Below, piece after piece: positions 57,178-64,000 of a stretch of 64,000 bases of DNA (its first letter is position 1; the number at the start of each line of letters is the position of its first letter). Both the position numbers and the translations under genes were made by a program. Below the pieces are notes generated by a model. The model ran no database searches. It saw only the letters and a list, made by a program, of their open reading frames with translations, and was not told where the DNA came from. Source of the DNA: Mycteria americana (taxonomy: Eukaryota; Chordata; Aves; Ciconiiformes; Ciconiidae); contig NC_134370.1 in NCBI RefSeq assembly GCF_035582795.1, positions 51,075,501 through 51,139,500 of the forward strand, in the 5' to 3' direction.

Positions 57178-57260
57178 TCACATGTTGTTTAACTCCAGTA
57201 AAGTTTGATCCAGCATCTGATGCATACTAAGGTTTTCTTCTTTGGCATGCGCCACTTTCT
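57178..57260 (-). CDS. TPM1: TPM1 exon 9d (smooth/non-muscle C-terminus)
   Basis: The 83-nt coding segment reads [14 protein letters not shown], then [13 protein letters not shown] and TGA (57178-57180). This matches the fibroblast and smooth-muscle end of vertebrate TPM1 as I recall it. It is the most 3' coding exon of the gene. Confidence 0.95.
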
Positions 57261-60200
57261 CTGTTGTGGGATTAGAAAATTAAAACATGAATAGCAGTTC
57301 TTTGGAGGCACTGATTCTCCGAACATGAAGGCATGCAATCATCATTTCTATTGGAGGGTTTAGAAAGTTAAGAAATGTGCATGCTCATAAATACCGATGT
57401 CCCCAGACAACACAACTAGAGAGAATTCCAAATTAATAAAACAAATGGCAAGTAATGCAAGTTTAGAACTGTTTACAGATGCATTTGTTAAGAAAATGCA
57501 CTGCCAACAGAGACGCAATTCTTGCACGTTCTGGAAGTTCTTTGCTTATAGGAATGTGGAATGGTGAATGCTTTTTTTTTTTTTAAAGCAGGGCAATAAA
57601 GAAAACATTTAAGTTCTTTGCAGATCCATACTTTAAGTTTCATGTAATTCAGAACTTGCAAAGAACAAAAAAGTTACAACCAATCTCTTCTTCAGTGAAG
57701 TGACCTTTAAGAAAAATATTTCTTCTAGAAAATAAATAAAATTGAAGTTAGTAGCTTTATGTTGCATGCACACTTTTATAGGACAGTCATTTAACACACT
57801 TACATGATACAATAAATGAGCACAATGTTCTAGAGCTGCATCCTACCAGAATCCAGTAATAGTAACTTCATACTAATGCAAGCATACCTTTAAACTGACC
57901 AGGTATTTTCAGATGGAGCTCCCAGTCCTAGCTTCATTATTTGTTTTTTTTAAAGCCAAATACAAGCCCAATTCACAGTAATGCAAAATTAATGCCTTAA
58001 TTCTCCAGATTACAAAACAGCTATAAGTATCCTTTATGTTGGTTTTGAAATACAGAAATACAAATCCCAGTGAACATTTTTCTCTCATCCATATTCTAGT
58101 AAAAATCTCAGGGCCAATTCATGATATCAGGTAAACTGAGTATCTCTCTACAAGGCAGGCTGTTACTTTTTGGATACTGTTACCTTTTGGATACTGTTAG
58201 CTAAATGCTATAGCTGTTTACTGAAGAGGAAAGGAGCTATTGCATAGCCAAAGAGCTTACTGCTCCTCCAAAGTACGTGTGCATACAGATAATGAAAAGC
58301 CTCATCCAGAAGAAGCATTTTCATATGTTTCCAACAGAAACTGAGAATTTCATCCATTAATCAACAGCCTGAAAAAATCAATTTCTAGGTTTCTTGCTTA
58401 TTTCTACATTTACTGATTCATTCTAAAGGAAATTTGGAAGAAGCAGTTTTTAAACAAGTTTAAAATATAGTCACACTAAAGTTTAATCCTCATTCAATGC
58501 CAGCTTTAGTTCATTAGTTAGGCGACTGTTTTGCTCAAGTTGCTGGTAGAGTTGGTCTGTACAGGCAGCAAGCAGGTTAGAAGGGAAAAAAGAGGCAGAA
58601 TGAAGACAGATTAGACAGAGAAAACAGTTAGGTAAGAGTTAATAAAGAAACTGGTCACACCACAGACAGTTCAGTAACATACAGAGAAACATTTTACCTG
58701 TGTTTCTAGAACTCTAATAATAAATAGCTACTCCAAGGAACGGCTATTACAACCTATGAAGAACTGGCTAAGACACCTGTTGTGGAGAACAGCTGTGAGA
58801 CAGGTAAGTGGGAATAGAAATGGAAGAACTGCAGCTATATTCCTAGAACCAACAAGTCCTGCTTTAACCTTTACATACAATGTGTGGGAGATTTGTTTTG
58901 AGTGCCATTTTTCCTTGTAAACTATTCAAGATGTGGTGGAACCTCATCTGCCAGTGGAGGGAAAGCAACTGCATCACAACCAGGGTAAGTAATGGCAGAG
59001 AGATGCTGGTAGCCAACTACCACTAGGTCTGACTCAGCCCGTACTTCTGGGGATTTCCTGGGGAATCTGACAGCTGAAATCGTATTTTTGGTAGGGAAAC
59101 ATACTTCTGTTACTGGTATCAACACACTTCGATACCTTTAAATTGTCCAGTTGTACTTCATAAGAAAACAAACCCAAACATTTGGTGAAAATGAAATGGA
59201 AGCATGAAAACCCGTGTTGCTCAAATACAGCAAATGGAGAGGATGGTTCACAGTCATGGTCAAAGAGAACAGCCACAGATATGTTGTGACAGTGCATTTA
59301 GTGGGAGTTGTTCTGCAGAGTGAAAGACCATTCCGTGATGGTTTTTTACTGTCTTGTTTTCTCAAACTGTCCGTATTCTTTGCAATAGTCTAGATTCAAA
59401 CTGCACTCCTGACCTCTTGATCCCAGATTATTCTCCTACAGGAAGTGACTGTTTCTGATTCTTTTCCACAAGCTTCCTAACAGCTTCCACAGAAATCCTC
59501 ATCCCCTGCAGGCTCTGGACACAGCAATGGCAAAGCTGTGCAGTGAGCTCATCTGTAGTACACACTTGTGCGGTGAGCAGCAACTCCTCACAGCTCCTTT
59601 CCCAGCCCAAACTCCAACAGCCAGTTCAGTAAAACCAGGGCACACTTCAGAACTGATCCTGGACTGGTAACAACTGGGTCTTGTCTCTCTTACCAGAGTA
59701 ATGTCACACATAAGTGGAAAAAAACATCAAAACCTCAGAGTAACTAAAATTTCACTTTGTTTTGCAAAGTGTAGTTAGTTGTTATTCAAACATGACAACA
59801 TAATTGGAACTAAGAACTTGATGCTTACCTTCATCACAGAAAACTCCTCTCTTTAATTGAGGCAGAGATTTACAGTATTTCTCAACATCCAAAATGAGAC
59901 TAAAACACCCAGGTAAAGCATGGAAAGCATTTACCAAGTGTACAGTCAGCCCTTGATTACCCACAGGCAGTCTGTCTAGGTTGCGATTTATCACAGAGGT
60001 AGAGCCAAGGGCTGGCTCTGTAGGCAGCCACCTTGGGCCAAGCAGGGAGTTCAAGCTCTGGCGCAGATCCAGTGAGGCTCAGCGTCAGCACAGCAGAGAG
60101 CCCAGCCAAATGAGACATCAGAGCCAGCCTTGCACTCCTGTCAACAAGCCTCATGTACACAACTAGCTACATGTGGCCAGACCTTGTGGGATGTACAACA

Positions 60201-63200
60201 TAATGCACAGTTCCAACAGTGATAAGAGTGCTGAAATACACTGCAGTGAGGAACCACAACAGCTCCACGGAGTCAAGATCAGTGCAGCAGGGCCAGCTAG
60301 GAATTCTGTACACAGCTACCTGGGTATCTGCATTGCCCATTTCCAGTACTCTGTCCAGCAATTCATCACCCTACAGTGCAGAGAGCTGAGTATGTGTGTT
60401 TGAAGGAAAAGGGAAGATTTAAATACTGATGTTCAAAATTACTGTGTTAAAAATTACCAGGTTGCTACACTGGATTTTGCTTTTTTTACTTCTCTTAAGA
60501 AACAACAGTATTGCAAGGAATTGAGGGGAAAAACAACACTGCTGACACAATAAACCAAAACACACAATAGATTAAGGGGTTGGAGTTGCTGTAGCGTAAG
60601 TTACTCTGGCTCATCTGACAAGTGACAGCTGGCCACATTCCCCATAACCCTTGCATTTGTGAAGTTAACCATGTTAGCTTCAGCCATCTTACAAATGCTC
60701 ATCCCATTATATTTGGTTAACCTTCACACTAAACTTTTTACTTTTCAGTTGCAATACACACAGTGTATAAACCCACTTACTGTATCTCAAGTGATGAGTA
60801 GTAAGTTATTGAACTTTATTATCTGGACTAGCTGTGACTGCTGACACATATCCTGTACTTGGGCTTCTCCCCATAGCCAGTAACATTAGGACATGTGTCA
60901 CAGGATAAAAAACTGGGATGAGACAAAGTTATCTGAGGATAGCAAGGGGGAAGACAATGCATCCATTTGCAAGCCTTATTTGGAAAACAGGTTTTGGGGA
61001 GGGGAGGAAATCTAGCCTAGACTGCACTGCTGAATAAACTTGAAGTTGAACAAGAAAGCCACATTTACATTACTCTACAAGCTAAAAACTATGCTATGAT
61101 GAGTTTATTTAGCTGTGGTGACTTAGGAACTTAGCAATATATACAGTGACAGGCATAATCAGAAATTAATCCAGTTTAAACTGATTCACTTTAATGTGAA
61201 CTGGAAAATAACTTTTTTCATTGTGAAGAAAATGAAGTTAAAATAATGCAATAAACTCTCTAATTGCAAATAACAGTATAAAAAAAGCAACATGTCAGTA
61301 TTTAATGCTTCATCCTTAATTCGGCACTGCCAAATCAGCTGAAAGCCAATGTTTAGGCTTTCAAACCTGAAATCTGTATGTTCCACTTTGCAGCAGCAGA
61401 AGTTAATTATTAGTGTAATGATGAGAGTTTTCCTTCTCCAGTTCTGAAACATTTCTCATGAGTCTGCAATTCAAACTCACAAGTCTGAGCTAAGCACGAG
61501 AGTGGAAAGCTACTGAAATCTCCCTGCTCAGCTTCCAATCCTATCATGCCACTCAAGAGAAGTATATTGTGTTAAAAAAAAAGTTAGCAAGCAACATCTT
61601 TGCTGAGTAAACGAGGTGTGAAAGAGGGGAAAACTTTTTTGCAAGACATTTGGAGGACTATTTTTGGGTGAAAAAAAGAATTTAAAGTTTTTGATAATGT
61701 CCTTTTAAATCTGTCTCAAATATTTAAGTTAACGAACAAACACATTTATATAAAGACAGGAAGTCTTCAGCATCAAGCTACGAGAAAATTTCAGACTTTA
61801 AAGTGAAAAATCTGGTGTCAAGGACTTAACTGCTCTCTCAGCCATGCTCCCACGACCAAGTGACCCCAAGGAAGTAGTGTCCTTGCAGATTTTGGCCTAA
61901 CAATAACAACTGAAAAAATTCCCATTACATCTATTTGTCATTTTAACTGCATCAGATTGACAAAGACTAAGATCATAACTGGCCAGTTTTGACCTCAAAA
62001 TACCAAGAGCAGTATTCTCATCCCCATAGACCGCTATCACTGACTTTGCATTGTCAACATTAATGCAAAAGTGTTTGCAGAAAAAAAAAATGGAAACACC
62101 AAAAAATTTTAAATTCCTAATGGCAAAAAAAGCAATTTTTATTAATAACTGAAATAGTTATTTAAATAAATAAAAGGCAAGGGAATAGCAAAAGGCATAC
62201 AGCTGGGATGTTTATTTTACATTGAGAGATGTAGAGTTTCTGTACAGCAGAGCACAAACAGAGCATGTTCTGAGACAGGTGCTAGAGGAATAGAGTCAAC
62301 TAAGCTAGAAGACAGGACAATGAACCCATGAAACATCCAAAGCTTGGAAAGATGTTTTATCCAACCCAGTGAAGATGTCTCTGGAGAAGTGAGGCAAAGA
62401 AAATTATCTGCATGAAAAGAAAAAGTGAGATAAGGTAGGAAATAAAAAAGGTGCAGTAAAGCTTTCCAAAAAAGCAGCAACAGCACAGAAGAGCCCAGCA
62501 TGCCAAGACAACTACTAGAGAAACACCACACCATGCTGGGACTGGAATGCTACAGTAATGTCCTCATATACCGGTAGGGTCCATTTTAAAGTCTGTTTTC
62601 CATTTAGAAATATCCCAAATTGAAGAAATACTGTAATCTCTCTACACAGAGGAGGAAAATCTACTTGCTTGATAAGCCACTGAGCAAAAGCATATGTTGG
62701 GGAAGTGGGGGGAATAAAAAAAAATAAATAAAAATCAAAGCAGACAACATTAGACCCCTACTAAAAAGTTGGGAGAGAGAGAAGTAATGAATAGATATAC
62801 GGATGAAAAAAGGCAAAGAACAAAACATTTTAAAAATGGGTGCATGCAAAACACATTTCAAGCGCTGAGCAAAGCTTATGCCTTGCTGAAAGCATGCTAG
62901 CTTCCAAAAAGAAATGCTGGGACTAAACATCACACCTCACAAGCGCCTGAGAGCCACAACTCTTCCTCTTTCCCATGCCAACTGTACAGGGTTCACGCAA
63001 GTGAAAGGTACGAGCATGGGAAGCTGGATTTAGCATAGCTGACCTCTTGTTCAGAGTTTTAAGTTGATGAAAGAAGAGTCAGTTTGTATCAAAACCTGCA
63101 CAGACTAGTCACTCCTTACAATTGATCACTTTCCTGCTTTCCTGCCACCTAATACACTCTTTATTTTTCTCCTTATGACTAAAGTTGATATTACCACATT

Positions 63201-63951
63201 TTTGGTATATGCAAATTAAATTACTACCACCATCCACAAAATATGCAGAAGCAACCTACAATTCAATTGTTACTTTTATGGGTTTAAATGACAAAGTATT
63301 TTAAATCAATTTCCACACCTGTAATTTAGTGATAATAGATTAAATTTTCAGAGCACTTAAGGAAATTTAGATGAACACTTTCCGCTGTCATTAATAGAGA
63401 ATACAGCTAAATGTAAATTTCTTTGAAACTTTTGTAGGAACTTTACCAGAGAAAAACTGTGACAGCAGAAGAATACACTCTGAATGCAACGTGTACCGAG
63501 GCAATTTTCTTTGGTAAACTGAATATGATGGGCCTGGCAGGCAATGTTTGAACAGAGGTGAACTGAAAGGATAAATGCAGAGCTACAAACAAAGGGCAAC
63601 CACAAGACACAAGGATTGCAGATACAGAATGAAAGAGTAAACACAAGCTTATTAGGCAGCTTACAAAATCACCATGAGTATTTACCAGGCTAGGCACAAC
63701 ACTCACCCACACTCTGCCACGGTAAAGAAATTGTTCATGGTATTTTGTACACCTAGTCTCGCTAAAGGAATGCGTCTCCCGCTACAGAGGGAGTATAATT
63801 TCACAAGGCCGGAACCGCGCAATCAATGAGGGCAGGGAAGCAGGTGCAGGCACAAGCTGGGAAGACATTTACATGGAAGTCATATCGTTGAGAGCGTGGT
63901 CCAGCTCCTCACTGATGGCTTTGTACTTCAGTTTCTGAGCATATAGCTCAT
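57178..63951 (-). CDS. TPM1: TPM1 alternative C-terminal exons (partial gene, 5' part beyond right edge)
   Basis: Four 3'-end elements of alpha-tropomyosin lie on the minus strand in transcript order: 9a (63951), 9b (60932), 9c (58556) and 9d (57260). Tropomyosin is a two-chain coiled coil lying along actin filaments. The last exon sets head-to-tail overlap and troponin binding, and differs between striated muscle, brain and smooth/non-muscle cells. The three coding alternatives start in the same phase: each needs a G from exon 8 to form Asp or Glu. This agrees with mutually exclusive use after one shared exon 8 outside the window. The elements must not be joined to each other, apart from 9a to 9b. 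Neighbouring LACTB, downstream on the same strand, matches the human gene order. Confidence 0.93.
57261..58482 (-). other. TPM1: Region between TPM1 9c stop and 9d acceptor (9c 3' UTR and intron)
   Basis: About 1.2 kb of AT-rich sequence. It must hold any 9c 3' UTR and the acceptor region of 9d (CCACAACAG). A 17-bp tandem duplication is at 58160-58193. Confidence 0.6.
58160..58193. repeat. 17-bp tandem duplication between TPM1 exons 9d and 9c
   Basis: CTGTTACTTTTTGGATA is followed by CTGTTACCTTTTGGATA, with 16 of 17 identical. It is about 290 bp downstream of the exon 9c stop in transcript orientation. Confidence 0.8.
58483..58556 (-). CDS. TPM1: TPM1 exon 9c (brain-type C-terminus)
   Basis: The 74-nt coding segment reads [13 protein letters not shown], then [11 protein letters not shown] and TAA (58483-58485). 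It matches the brain-specific end of mammalian TPM1, with Ser in place of one Arg after Q-N. The phase (needs G from exon 8) is the same as for 9a and 9d. No splice donor directly follows, so it is terminal. I did not find a clear AATAAA before exon 9d, so how its 3' end forms is open. Confidence 0.92.
58557..60796 (-). other. TPM1: TPM1 intron between 9b and 9c
   Basis: About 2.2 kb with no recognised exon. Open frames here are short and unrelated to tropomyosin. The region ends in a TGCCTGTACAG acceptor for 9c. Confidence 0.6.
60797..60932 (-). other. TPM1: TPM1 exon 9b (striated 3'-UTR exon, predicted)
   Basis: On the minus strand a pyrimidine-rich tract (GTCTTCCCCCTTGCTATCC) leads to TCAG, then ATAACTTTG. 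Joined to the AT of exon 9a, this gives ATA-TAA, that is Ile and stop, the standard striated end. The exon start resembles human ATAAGTTTC followed by CT-rich sequence, as I recall it. AATAAA lies 112 nt later (60815-60820), followed by a GT-rich element (TGTGTGTATTG, near 60755-60770). The short UTR exon fits the known gene structure. The right end is approximate. Confidence 0.75.
60815..60820 (-). terminator. TPM1: Poly(A) signal for TPM1 9a-9b transcripts
   Basis: AATAAA on the minus strand lies inside the predicted 9b exon, with a GT-rich stretch 45-60 nt downstream as expected for CSTF binding. Confidence 0.6.
60933..63159 (-). other. TPM1: TPM1 intron between 9a and 9b
   Basis: AT-rich sequence with no recognised coding exon. 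It ends, in transcript direction, with a strong pyrimidine tract before the 9b acceptor. Confidence 0.6.
63160..63872 (-). other. TPM1: Candidate exon 9a read-through 3' UTR (9a') with poly(A) signal at its end
   Basis: If exon 9a acts as a terminal exon, its UTR would begin at the in-frame TAA (63869-63871). The first AATAAA I see on the minus strand is at 63160-63165, about 0.7 kb on; others occur further, for example at 62211-62216. Xenopus TPM1 is known to use a composite 9A9' exon in this way. Use in this species is inferred. Confidence 0.4.
63873..63951 (-). CDS. TPM1: TPM1 exon 9a (striated-muscle C-terminus)
   Basis: After a TTAG acceptor the exon reads [14 protein letters not shown], then [12 protein letters not shown] and two bases (AT) before GTAAAT. 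This is the striated-muscle tail that binds troponin T. If the GTAAAT donor is used, the next exon completes the Ile codon. If it is not used, the same bases read ATG-TAA, and the protein ends Ser-Met with a stop at 63869-63871. Outside the exon, 49 bp of upstream intron are visible, including a perfect 7-bp inverted repeat next to the acceptor. Confidence 0.95.
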
Positions 63952-64000
63952 CTAACATTCCCCCAAGGGAATGCAGAGGTGTGCAAGGAAATGGAGCGTG

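Overview
This is a vertebrate nuclear window. It holds spliced genes with GT/AG introns, AT-rich introns and spacers, and three sharp GC-rich CpG-island promoters. Exon-by-exon reading of the proteins identifies four neighbouring genes: RAB8B (- strand, exon 1 only), RPS27L (+ strand, complete), LACTB (- strand, complete) and TPM1 (- strand, alternative 3' end only). This is the human 15q22 gene order read backwards. The short introns, short spacers (about 14 kb between LACTB and TPM1) and absence of obvious SINE/LINE bodies suggest a bird or another compact sauropsid genome. I cannot name the species.

Layout: 1-16757 is the 5' part of the large RAB8B intron 1. RAB8B coding exon 1 is at 16758-16881, inside a CpG island of about 16.2-17.4 kb. 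A gene-free spacer of 17.4-24.2 kb separates the divergent RAB8B and RPS27L promoters. RPS27L occupies about 24.5-28.8 kb (84 aa, four coding exons), plus its 3' UTR. LACTB is tail-to-tail with it: six coding exons from 42076 down to 32782 give 526 aa, with a CpG island over exon 1. From 42.7 to 56.3 kb I see no gene I can name. From 56.3 kb to the right edge is the alternative 3' end of TPM1, with four elements in the order 9a, 9b, 9c, 9d along the minus strand.

The genes have separate roles: Rab8 vesicle traffic, a ribosomal S27-like zinc-ribbon protein linked to p53, a mitochondrial beta-lactamase-fold filament protein, and actin-binding tropomyosin. They share a conserved neighbourhood, not a pathway.

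The most informative find is at TPM1. Exon 9a reads into an immediate stop (ending T-S-Met), but it also carries a GTAAAT donor that could splice to a small 3'-UTR exon near 60932 and give the usual T-S-Ile end. This is a composite internal/terminal exon. I found no sign of a new molecular system. The other findings are regulatory motifs, inverted repeats, local duplications and one cluster of unexplained short ORFs.
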